NCBI RefSeq assembly: GCF_003990975.1
Contig: NZ_RZJR01000010.1
Location: forward strand, 114,132-178,131
Length of the DNA stretch: 64,000 bases
Source: Cohnella sp. AR92
GTDB lineage: Bacteria; Bacillota; Bacilli; Paenibacillales; Paenibacillaceae
Reading direction: 5' to 3'
The translations under genes were made by a program, and so were the position numbers. Positions within the stretch are counted from its first letter, which is position 1. Every line of letters starts with the position of its first letter. Positions 51,559 to 59,286 of the stretch are shown here, piece by piece. The notes beneath the pieces were generated by a model, which was not told the DNA's origin, made no database searches, and worked only from the letters and a program-made list of their open reading frames with translations.

Positions 51559-54531
51559 TTAGAATTCGGCGCTGCTCCTCCGCAGAGTGAACAGATCCTT
51601 CAGCTCCTCCGTTGAGAGCTCGGTGATCCAGCCTTCGGAAGCGGAGATGACGTTGTCGCTGAGCTGCTGCTTGCTCTCAAGCATCTCGTCGATTCTCTCC
51701 TCGAGGGTGCCGAGCGCGATGAATTTATGAACCTGCACATCGCGCGTCTGGCCCATCCGATAAGCCCGGTCGGTCGCTTGATTCTCGACGGCGGGATTCC
51801 ACCAACGGTCGAAGTGGAACACGTGGTTCGCCGCCGTCAGGTTGAGGCCGACTCCCCCGGCTTTAAGAGACAGGATAAAGACGTTCGGCTGCTCCTCGGG
51901 CGGGAGAGTCCGCGATTGGAAGTTCTCGACCATCCGGTCGCGGGCGGTCTTCGAGGTGCTGCCGTTCAAGTAAAGGACGGGCTCTCCCAGCTCCTGCGAC
52001 AGAATCCTCTGCAGCATCTCGCCCATCCCGATGTATTGGGTGAAGATGATGCAGCGTTCCTCCTCCTCGCGAACCTCTTTGACCATGGCCAGCAGCCGCT
52101 CCAGCTTGGAGGAACGGGAAGCGATCCGTTCGGCGTCGAGTTCTTCCTTGCCCGTCTCGGCATTCGGCTGCAGCGGCAGCGACTCCTGCAGAAGCAGGGC
52201 GGGATGATCGCACAGCTGCTTGAGCTTGGTCAAAGCGGACAGAATCGCTCCCTTCCGCTCGATTCCCTCGAGCTTCTTCATTCGCTCCATCAGCTCGTTG
52301 ACCGTCTGGTCGTAGAGGGCGGCTTGCTCGCCGGTCAGATTCACGTAGGTCTTCATCTCGTTCTTCTCCGGCAGATCCAGCTGAATAGCGGGGTCTTTCT
52401 TCTTGCGCCGGAGCATGAACGGCTTGACCAGCTTCTGAAGGTCGGCGGTTCGCCGCGGGTCCTTCTCCTTCTCGATGGGATTCGCGAATCGTTCCTGGAA
52501 TCCCTTGGCGGTGCCGAGAAAACCGGGGTTCATGAAGTCGTAGATCGACCAGAGCTCGGACAGCCGGTTCTCGATCGGGGTGCCCGTTAGGGCGATGCGA
52601 TGCCTGGCTGGGAAGCTGCGTACGGCGGCGGATTGCTTCGTCTGCGCGTTCTTGATGTTCTGCGCCTCATCCAGGCAGACCGCGCCCCAATGGTATTCGC
52701 TCAACCATTCCTGGTCGAGGGAGGCCGTCGCGAAGGAGGTGAGGACGACATCCGACTCGGATGCGGCGGCGAAAAAGTCGTCGTTCGTCAGTCTGCGGCT
52801 TCCGTAATGGAGCATGGCGCGAAGCGAAGGAGCGAACTTGGCGAGCTCCTTCTGCCAATTGCCGAGCACGGAGGTCGGACAGACGATGAGCGATGGCGCG
52901 CCGCCGCTCGAGTTCTCCTTCCGGTGAAGCAGGTAGGAGATGAGCTGCACGGTCTTGCCCAGGCCCATATCGTCGGCCAGGCAAGCGCCGAGCCCGAAGC
53001 TTCCCAGGAAGACGAGCCAGGAGAAGCCGTCGCGCTGATAGCCGCGAAGCTCGGCCTTCAGGCCGGCGGGAGCGGCCAGCTTCGGCCATTCCGACTGCTG
53101 GTTGAGCTGGCGGAACAAGCCGAGAAGCTGCTCGTTCAGCACCACCTCCAGCTCGAAGCGTTGAGCTCGCTCCTCGGGGGATTCGGGAGCCTCCGTCCCG
53201 TCGGGAACGGAAGAGGCTTCCGTCTCCTGGGACAGCAGGTGAAGCTGAAGCACGTCCTGCAAGCTCAAGCCTTCGGAGCGGTCCATCCCTTCCATCGCGC
53301 GGTTGATCTGAGCGAGCAGGGCGGGATCGAGCGGAATCCATTGGTCGCGGAATTTCACGAGGCGCTGCCCGGAAGCGACCAATTCCTTGAACTCGGCTTC
53401 GGACAGCTCGGCATCCCCGATGGAGACGCGCCAGTCGAAGTCGATGATGGAATCGAGGCCGAACATCGAGCGGCCGCCGCGCCCCTTCTCTTCGCCGCCG
53501 TTCACCTTGGCGCGAAGCTTCGGTTTCTTCCGGCTGGCGGCTTCCCACCAAGCCGGAAGGAGCACGATCCAGCCGGCGTCGATCAGGCTCCGGCTGTCCG
53601 CGGTTAGGAATTGCCACGCCGCCTTGTCATCCAGCGGCGCGGCAAGGACATCGTCGCCGCGGGCGGAGATGCGCGGCAGCGGCAGGGTCGCGCGCAGCCG
53701 TTCCAGCCAGCCGGCGCAGCGTTCCTGCACGTACGGCGTCCAGCTCTCGGGCCAGGCGCCGAACGCTTCGCCTTTGTCTGACAGTTTGGCGCGATAGACG
53801 GAAGCCGCTTGCTGCTTATCCTGCAGGACAAGCCGCAAGCGCCACTGCGTATGTGATTCCCACGGCTCGATCAGTTGCAGCGCGGGACGGAAGGGGGCCG
53901 TGTCGGTTCTCCAGCCGATGGACAGGAGCCATGCGTCTGAATCCATGCCCTTGGCGGAGCCCGACCGGTTCGAGACGAACAGGGCGGGGAATTCCCGGCG
54001 CAGGTCCGCATCCGCTTCTTCCGTCCCGTAGTGCATGGAATAGACCGAAGCGGAGAAGGCGGCGGCGATTCCTCGTCGGAAGCCATCGTCAAGAAGGCGG
54101 TCGGCCAGAAGCGCTTGCTCCTCCAATTCGAGCCCTGATTCGTCCCAGTTCCATTCGAGCTCGCCCGACTCGAAGGCGGACAGGCTTGGGGCGTAACGCT
54201 TCTCCTCCAAGCACCTGGCCAACAGCGGAGCCAGCTCGATCAGGTCGGCGGCCCGCTCCTCCCACGCCCAGGAGATGTGCTTGACGGCTTGGCTCCGGTC
54301 CGCGAAGAAAGGGATGACCTGCTCGGCGGGCAGCAGCACCATCTCCGTCTCTCCGGCGGTCTGGATCGTCAGCTCGGTGCCGAAGAGAGAAGGGACATGC
54401 CAGGCGAACAGGCGCTGCTTAAGCGTAAGTCCCGGAACGAAGCTGAAGCTGTCGTTCGCGCCGTAGATGAGCGCGTCGCCGAACTCCGTCAGCATCAGAT
54501 TCACTTTTATCGTATCCATCAGCTTGGTCAT
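51559..54531 (-). CDS. SNF2-family helicase-like ATPase
   Basis: 990 residues. The N-terminal 470 residues are the bacterial SNF2-associated region. The ATPase has motif I ACLADDMGLGKTVQ, motif II CLDEAQNIKN, motif III ALTGTPIENRLSELWS, and C-terminal motifs V/VI ILSLKAGGVGLNLTAANHV and DRAYRMGQTRDVQVH. It is a double-stranded DNA translocase; the cellular role is not known in Bacillales. Its ATG overlaps the stop of the SWIM protein by four bases, a pairing seen in other Firmicutes, so the two probably work together. Confidence 0.95.
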   Translation of the reverse strand: MTKLMDTIKVNLMLTEFGDALIYGANDSFSFVPGLTLKQRLFAWHVPSLFGTELTIQTAGETEMVLLPAEQVIPFFADRSQAVKHISWAWEERAADLIELAPLLARCLEEKRYAPSLSAFESGELEWNWDESGLELEEQALLADRLLDDGFRRGIAAAFSASVYSMHYGTEEADADLRREFPALFVSNRSGSAKGMDSDAWLLSIGWRTDTAPFRPALQLIEPWESHTQWRLRLVLQDKQQAASVYRAKLSDKGEAFGAWPESWTPYVQERCAGWLERLRATLPLPRISARGDDVLAAPLDDKAAWQFLTADSRSLIDAGWIVLLPAWWEAASRKKPKLRAKVNGGEEKGRGGRSMFGLDSIIDFDWRVSIGDAELSEAEFKELVASGQRLVKFRDQWIPLDPALLAQINRAMEGMDRSEGLSLQDVLQLHLLSQETEASSVPDGTEAPESPEERAQRFELEVVLNEQLLGLFRQLNQQSEWPKLAAPAGLKAELRGYQRDGFSWLVFLGSFGLGACLADDMGLGKTVQLISYLLHRKENSSGGAPSLIVCPTSVLGNWQKELAKFAPSLRAMLHYGSRRLTNDDFFAAASESDVVLTSFATASLDQEWLSEYHWGAVCLDEAQNIKNAQTKQSAAVRSFPARHRIALTGTPIENRLSELWSIYDFMNPGFLGTAKGFQERFANPIEKEKDPRRTADLQKLVKPFMLRRKKKDPAIQLDLPEKNEMKTYVNLTGEQAALYDQTVNELMERMKKLEGIERKGAILSALTKLKQLCDHPALLLQESLPLQPNAETGKEELDAERIASRSSKLERLLAMVKEVREEEERCIIFTQYIGMGEMLQRILSQELGEPVLYLNGSTSKTARDRMVENFQSRTLPPEEQPNVFILSLKAGGVGLNLTAANHVFHFDRWWNPAVENQATDRAYRMGQTRDVQVHKFIALGTLEERIDEMLESKQQLSDNVISASEGWITELSTEELKDLFTLRRSSAEF

Positions 54532-56156
54532 GGAATTAACTTTCCTCTCCTGAGCTCCTCTTGCAGGGCGCGAAGCCGGCTGTGCCGGAAGGTGAAGGCG
54601 GCGATGAACAGCTCCCAGCGCTCCTCCAGCTTGAGCTTCTTATAGATCTTGGAGATTCGCTTCAGCATCTTCACCGCTTGCTTGTAGCCGCTCCGGTTCT
54701 TCTGCAGGATGCAGCGCTCCACCGCCTGGTGGTAGAAGGGCAGCAGCAGCTCGGGAGCTTCCTTCTCGATAGGCTGCAGCTCGCTGACCCGAAACTCGAG
54801 CGGATCGCTTCCCATGCTGAGCTGGCAATCCATCCACTCTCGCCATTTTCCATGCTCGATCAGCTTCTGCTCGTACATTCGCCGCGTGCCGGGAAGCATG
54901 CTCACGAGCATCTCCCACATCTGCTCTTCGGCTTCGGGCCGCTTCTTAGCGACGGATTCCCAGAACCCGAAGTAATTGTCGAATACGCCTTGGGTGCGGT
55001 TGCCCAGCAGGGGGCCAATGACCTTCAGCCAGACGACCATTCGCTCCCACTGCTCGTGATGCTCCAGCTCGGCTGGATAATAGAGCAGCTCGTAGGTGAG
55101 ATAGCCCTCGAGAGTAGACACCTGGCGCAGCAGTACCCAGGCCTCAGGGTCCTCTCCCAGGTAGAAGTGCATGCGCGCGCGAGCCAGCAGCCAAGGAGTC
55201 CGCTGCAGCGTATCCCCGAACTCGTCCTTCCCGGCTTCCAACCGAGCGAGTTCCTCGCGCAGCAGCGTCGGTTCTGCCCCCAGATGAGGGCTGACCCAAC
55301 TGGCCCACAGCTCGTAGTAGCACGGACCGTAGCAGAGCCGATCCTTCGGCCGCTCCTGAAGCATTCCGCGGCGCAAGTAGTCGATCGACTGCTTCACCCG
55401 CGTCCATTGCTCCGGTTCTTGCTCCAGCGGCAGCCGCTTGTCGAAGTAATCGACGATGCTCTGCTGCAGCTCGGAAGCGGCAAGATCGGTGTTATAAGGA
55501 AGGTACGAGCCGAAATGATGCTCGGACGAACGGTAAGGATTCATCAGCTTGGCCAGTACGAACAGGCGGGCATGCATCTGGAACAGCATCTCGACCGCAG
55601 GCGTCAGCTCGGGCTTCGGATCGAGCACCGCCCGCAGGGCGCTGGCCGCGTATTGCGGATTGCGGTGCATATTCTCATAGGGCTGAACCGCCAATTGGAA
55701 CCATTCGTTCCACTCTTGCACGCTCATCTCGGGGATGCGGAGCGCCTGCTGCTCCAGGACGTGCTGCTCCTCGCTTCTGCGAACGATGGACAGCTTCGAC
55801 GAAGCATTAGCCTTCATCGCGAGGGAGGAGCGGGCGTTCACCAGCTCGTGCAGAGGAGCATTATACTCCTCGGCGAAATCAAGCAGCAAAGCGGCCATAT
55901 GCTTGCAGCCGCCCTGAACCGGACAAGTGCAGGCGCTCTTCGGCAAGCTGTCCAGCGACAGCTCGACCCGGTAGTCCTCCGACCCGCGGACAATCGCGAG
56001 AAGGCGGTCGCCGCTCTCTTCGCCCGGAATCCGAGACACCTTGCCCTGCTTGAAATATTGATAGCCGCGTTTAAGCGTCAGGTCGTCGAAGAACGACGCC
56101 GCTCTGCGGACCAAGTCGTTCCATTGTTGTTCGGTGATCGAATCGGAAGGTACCAT
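54528..56156 (-). CDS. SWIM zinc-finger protein, partner of the SNF2 ATPase
   Basis: 542 residues. The SWIM motif CxCxnCxH is complete: Cys76, Cys78, Cys84 and His86 in SACTCPVQGGCKHM. It binds one zinc ion and is expected to contact DNA or protein. The rest is helical and Leu/Glu/Trp-rich without a known domain. AGGAG lies before the ATG. Four-base overlap with the downstream SNF2 gene implies coupled translation. Confidence 0.9.
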   Translation of the reverse strand: MVPSDSITEQQWNDLVRRAASFFDDLTLKRGYQYFKQGKVSRIPGEESGDRLLAIVRGSEDYRVELSLDSLPKSACTCPVQGGCKHMAALLLDFAEEYNAPLHELVNARSSLAMKANASSKLSIVRRSEEQHVLEQQALRIPEMSVQEWNEWFQLAVQPYENMHRNPQYAASALRAVLDPKPELTPAVEMLFQMHARLFVLAKLMNPYRSSEHHFGSYLPYNTDLAASELQQSIVDYFDKRLPLEQEPEQWTRVKQSIDYLRRGMLQERPKDRLCYGPCYYELWASWVSPHLGAEPTLLREELARLEAGKDEFGDTLQRTPWLLARARMHFYLGEDPEAWVLLRQVSTLEGYLTYELLYYPAELEHHEQWERMVVWLKVIGPLLGNRTQGVFDNYFGFWESVAKKRPEAEEQMWEMLVSMLPGTRRMYEQKLIEHGKWREWMDCQLSMGSDPLEFRVSELQPIEKEAPELLLPFYHQAVERCILQKNRSGYKQAVKMLKRISKIYKKLKLEERWELFIAAFTFRHSRLRALQEELRRGKLIP

Positions 56157-56306
56157 CGTGCAATCTCCTGATCTTTTATTGGTTCTATTATAGCATGTCT
56201 TGGGAGAATTCCGGTTCGGACGTTAAGCGGGAAAATGATCGAGGTCTGCCGAATAGGTACCTAAGGAGTGGAATCGCAAACAAGGAAAATAGGTTTGAAA
56301 ACGGGG

Positions 56307-56338
56307 TTGACTCTGCCATTGATGTCAGGGTGTATGCT
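56307..56338 (+). promoter_or_regulatory. MerR-type promoter with overlong spacer
   Basis: TTGACT (56307-56312), 20 bases, TATGCT (56333-56338). An imperfect dyad ACTCTG...CAGGGT spans the spacer. A 19-20-base spacer with a dyad inside is the hallmark of promoters activated by MerR proteins, and it immediately precedes a merR-type gene, so autoregulation is likely. Confidence 0.7.
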
Positions 56339-56368
56339 AGGGACATCAGAGGGAAAGGGGGTGTCGTT

Positions 56369-56758
56369 CTGAGAATAGGGGAGCTGTCCAAGGCGACCGG
56401 AGCGAGCGTCCGATCGCTGCGGTATTACGAGCAGAAAGGGCTTCTGACGGCGTCGCGCGAGGTCGGAAGCGGGTATCGGGAGTATCATGCCTTCGCTATC
56501 GAACAAGTGAATACGATTCGCTTGTACTTGTCGCTTGGCCTCAGCACCGAGCAGATCGCGGGCTTCCTGCACTGCGTGATGAAGAGCAAGGAAGCGTTCT
56601 GCGCCGAAGTCATGCCCGTGTACGAGCAGAAGCTGGCCGAGATCGAGGAACAGCTTGCCCTGCTCGGCGCCATCCGCTCCAATCTGATCGAACGAATCGC
56701 GTCGATTCGGGAAGAACAGAAGGAGGAGAGCAAGCATGTCCTTGACGGTGCTGAATAA
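56369..56758 (+). CDS. MerR-family regulator, probable CTG start
   Basis: About 129 residues. The family N-terminus MRIGELSKATGASVRSLRYYEQKGLL (seen in two parts) begins at a CTG codon at 56369, seven bases after AAAGGGGG. No ATG, GTG or TTG in frame lies between the promoter start point (near 56345) and this codon, and the open frame further upstream crosses the promoter. The effector half is a coiled coil with Cys69 and Cys78 (FLHCVMKSKEAFCAE), which could sense redox state or thiol-reactive compounds. It overlaps the thioredoxin gene by 23 bases. Confidence 0.85.
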   Translation: MRIGELSKATGASVRSLRYYEQKGLLTASREVGSGYREYHAFAIEQVNTIRLYLSLGLSTEQIAGFLHCVMKSKEAFCAEVMPVYEQKLAEIEEQLALLGAIRSNLIERIASIREEQKEESKHVLDGAE

Positions 56759-57059
56759 AATGGAGGATTTGAACGGGCTAACGAAAGCGAAGGTGGCGGT
56801 CGTGGAGTTCGGAGCGGTATGGTGCCCGCCGTGCCGGGTGCTTCTGCCGTTGCTCGATGAACTGGCGGCAGAGTATGGCGAAGCCGTTAACTTCTCTAAG
56901 GTCGATGCCGACGAGTCTCCGGAGCTGGCTTCGGCCTTCGGGGTCATGAGCATGCCGACCGTCGTCTTCTTCAAGGACGGAGAGCCGACCGACAAGCTTG
57001 TCGGCCTCCGCCCGAAGCAGGCGTACCGGGAGGTCATCGACCGGCTGGCTCGGGCGTAA
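56736..57059 (+). CDS. Thioredoxin
   Basis: 107 residues, complete thioredoxin fold. The active site is Trp29-Cys30-Pro-Pro-Cys33 (VWCPPCRVLL), where classical thioredoxin has WCGPC; the cis-Pro segment is GVMSMPTVVFFKDGE. It reduces protein disulfides in the cytoplasm. AGGAGGAG lies before the ATG. It overlaps the MerR gene, so its expression follows that regulator. Confidence 0.92.
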   Translation: MSLTVLNKMEDLNGLTKAKVAVVEFGAVWCPPCRVLLPLLDELAAEYGEAVNFSKVDADESPELASAFGVMSMPTVVFFKDGEPTDKLVGLRPKQAYREVIDRLARA

Positions 57060-57113
57060 GGGTTCGCTTCGCGGGCGGTTCCCGAGGCTGGAATGAGATT
57101 CGAATAGGAACGA

Positions 57114-57149
57114 GAAAGGAGCAGCAGAGGGGACTCTGCTGCTCCTTTC
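57114..57149. terminator. Bidirectional terminator between thioredoxin and ParB-like genes
   Basis: 16-bp perfect stem GAAAGGAGCAGCAGAG (57114-57129) with its complement (57134-57149), 4-base loop. Confidence 0.85.
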
Positions 57150-57151
57150 TA

Positions 57152-58309
57152 TTAGGATAGGCGAGCGTTGATCGCCGCCCGCAGCTTGCGCCATTCGGCG
57201 ATCTGCTGCTCGAAGCCGCCGATCAGGCGGTCGATGTCGTCTCCGAGGTTGGCCAACTGGTCGTACCTCAGGCTGTCGAGGCTCGGCAGATCGTCGCCTT
57301 CCAGGGCGGCGGCGGTCGGAATCGCCTCGAGCAGGCGGACGATCTCTTGCTCGACGATGGCGACCGGCAACTGGCCGCGCGGCGTTCTCGCGCTGGAAGA
57401 CGCGGGCTCGTCCGCCGAAAGCTCGACGACCGTCGGAATCTCGAACAGCGGCGCTAGAAGGGGTTCCGACGCTTTGGAAGCCGCCGTACCATTGCCGACG
57501 GCTGCTCCATCCGCGTCCGCGCTTCCCGCCGCTTCCTCTTCGGCCAGCCTAGCCGCCTCCTCGGCTTCGGCTCGCTCCTTCTCCCGCTTGGCGCGTTCCT
57601 TTCGGTTGTGCTCGAAGGTGGACCACGTCTCCAGCAGCTCGTAGCCCGACTTGTAGAGCAGCTTGCTCTTCAAGCCGTCCGAGATGCCGGGATCCTTGAA
57701 CAGCTTGGCAATCCGCTTGATGTCCGGAACGGGGGTCTCGTCCCGGGCGAAGGTGAGCGCCAGCGTATCGCGATATTCCATCGGCAGATCCTTGAGCGGA
57801 AGCAGTTGATCCTCGGTCAGCTTGTCCTTGCGGATCTCGGAGCCCGAGACGATCAGCTTCTTCACGGCGATTCCGAACTTCAGCAGCTCCAGCTTGTTCT
57901 TAATGTAGTTCTCCGGCTTGCCGAGCTTGCCGGAGAGGAATTTGATCGAACAGCTGAACTTCGGGTTATTCAGCATTTTGTCGAAGGCTTCGGCCTCTTC
58001 GATCGGGGAGAAGCCCTCGCGCGTCAAGTTCTCGGCGATCTGCTCCAAGTAAATCTCCGTTTCGTCGGTCACGTGCGAGACGATGCAAGGAACGGTCTCA
58101 AGGCCTAACATGGTGCACGCCTTGTAGCGGCGATTCCCATAGATGATCTTGTATCGCCCATTCGGCGTTGTCCGGACTTTAATTGGAGAGAGCAGTCCAA
58201 GCTCTCCGATGCTGTTCATGAGTTCTTGTAGGGCATCGTCGTCGAACTGGTACCGAGGCTGGTCGGCATCTTCGTCAATCAGGCCGATGCGAATATTCCG
58301 AATATCCAT
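57152..58309 (-). CDS. Stand-alone ParB/RepB-like nuclease-domain protein
   Basis: 385 residues. ParB N-terminal domain at about 5-105: RIGLIDEDADQPRYQFDDD, LSPIKVRTTPNGRYKIIYGNRRYKA (in parts) and LEQIAENLTREGFSPIEEAEAF. A helix-turn-helix-like region follows (FLSGKLGKPENYIKNKL). Residues about 235-275 are a charged coiled coil (RAKREKERAEAEEAARLAEE) and the C-terminus carries another helix pair. No parA lies beside it, and the genomic context differs from the chromosomal parAB locus, so it is a paralogue or a plasmid-derived copy of unknown role. Confidence 0.85.
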   Translation of the reverse strand: MDIRNIRIGLIDEDADQPRYQFDDDALQELMNSIGELGLLSPIKVRTTPNGRYKIIYGNRRYKACTMLGLETVPCIVSHVTDETEIYLEQIAENLTREGFSPIEEAEAFDKMLNNPKFSCSIKFLSGKLGKPENYIKNKLELLKFGIAVKKLIVSGSEIRKDKLTEDQLLPLKDLPMEYRDTLALTFARDETPVPDIKRIAKLFKDPGISDGLKSKLLYKSGYELLETWSTFEHNRKERAKREKERAEAEEAARLAEEEAAGSADADGAAVGNGTAASKASEPLLAPLFEIPTVVELSADEPASSSARTPRGQLPVAIVEQEIVRLLEAIPTAAALEGDDLPSLDSLRYDQLANLGDDIDRLIGGFEQQIAEWRKLRAAINARLS

Positions 58310-58465
58310 TAGGCTATGATCTCCTCGAAAAATTTACATTTATAAATAAATTATATCTTAGTCTTTAAGGGGTGCAAATATTAACAATCAAGAATAAAGA
58401 CTCGGCCTAATGCGCATACCATTGTAAGATTACCTATCCATGACCACAAAGGAGCATGAAAGTGA

Positions 58466-59080
58466 ATGGCAAACGTAAAGCTGGCCGTCATCTATTATAG
58501 TTCGACGGGAACCAATTATCAGCTGGCGCAATGGGCTTCGGACGCGGGCAAGGAAGCGGGCGCGGAAGTCAAGCTGCTGAAGGTTCAGGAGCTGGCGCCG
58601 CAGGCCGCGATCGATTCCAATCCGGGCTGGAAAGCGCACTCGGAGGCGACGAAGAACGTGCCGGTAGCGGCTCCCGCGGACCTGGACTGGGCGGACGCGA
58701 TCATCTTCAGCGTGCCGACGCGCTTCGGGAACGTGCCGAGCCAGATGAAGCAGTTCCTCGATACGACGGGCGGCTTGTGGGCGCAAGGCAAGCTGGCCAA
58801 CAAGGTCGTCAGCGCGATGGCGAGCGCGGGCAATCCTCACGGCGGCCAGGAAGCGACGATTCTGGCGCTGCATACGACATTCTATCACTGGGGAGCCATT
58901 ATCGCCGCTCCCGGGTTTACCGATCAATCGGTCTACACGGCGGGAGGCAACCCGTACGGGACAAGCGTCACCCAGAAGCAGGACGGAACGATGGCGGAGG
59001 ACGTCCAAGCCGCGGTCAAGCATCAAGCGAAGCGCACCGTCACGGTGGCGGGCTGGGTCAAAGCCGGCCTAGGCGGCTGA
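58466..59080 (+). CDS. NAD(P)H:quinone oxidoreductase, WrbA-type flavoprotein
   Basis: 204 residues, flavodoxin fold. FMN phosphate loop IYYSSTGTNYQLAQ at about 9-22, then SVPTRFGNVPSQMKQFLD and SAMASAGNPHGGQEATI, both typical of WrbA. It reduces quinones by two electrons, protecting against redox cycling, which would suit a strain degrading aromatic compounds. AAAGGAGC lies 11-17 bases before the ATG. Followed by a terminator. Confidence 0.93.
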   Translation: MANVKLAVIYYSSTGTNYQLAQWASDAGKEAGAEVKLLKVQELAPQAAIDSNPGWKAHSEATKNVPVAAPADLDWADAIIFSVPTRFGNVPSQMKQFLDTTGGLWAQGKLANKVVSAMASAGNPHGGQEATILALHTTFYHWGAIIAAPGFTDQSVYTAGGNPYGTSVTQKQDGTMAEDVQAAVKHQAKRTVTVAGWVKAGLGG

Positions 59081-59119
59081 CCGCATCGTTCCCGCAGCCA
59101 GAGCATCATCCTCAATGGG

Positions 59120-59151
59120 CCTGCGCCTTTACCGGCGCGGGCTTTTCTATT
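59120..59151 (+). terminator. Terminator of the WrbA-type gene
   Basis: 9-bp stem GCCTGCGCC (59120-59128) with GGCGCGGGC (59135-59143, one wobble), then TTTTCTATTTT. Confidence 0.8.
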
Positions 59152-59245
59152 TTCTCCCAGAATAGAACGATTTGATGTTTCGCCCCCGTCGGAGCCCTAC
59201 ATTTTTATGCAAATGGAGTCATTCGGCTTCGAGGCAGGACCGGGA

Positions 59246-59254
59246 TGCTATAAT
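59246..59254 (+). promoter_or_regulatory. Extended -10 promoter of the YesM/YesN operon
   Basis: TGCTATAAT is a full extended -10 element about 33 bases before the kinase start; no good -35 is seen, as is normal for this promoter type. Confidence 0.55.
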
Positions 59255-59286
59255 GGTAGCATCCTAGAGCAGAGGAGGCGCGCGCG

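Noticed and set aside
54561..56171. 536-codon frame antisense to the SWIM gene
   Set aside because: The opposite strand encodes a recognisable SWIM protein coupled to SNF2; this frame shows no motif and is Leu/Gln/Arg-biased, as expected for the shadow of a Glu/Leu-rich gene.
56195..56368. Upstream extension of the MerR reading frame
   Set aside because: It crosses the predicted promoter and would add a non-homologous N-terminus; family alignment supports a start at 56369.
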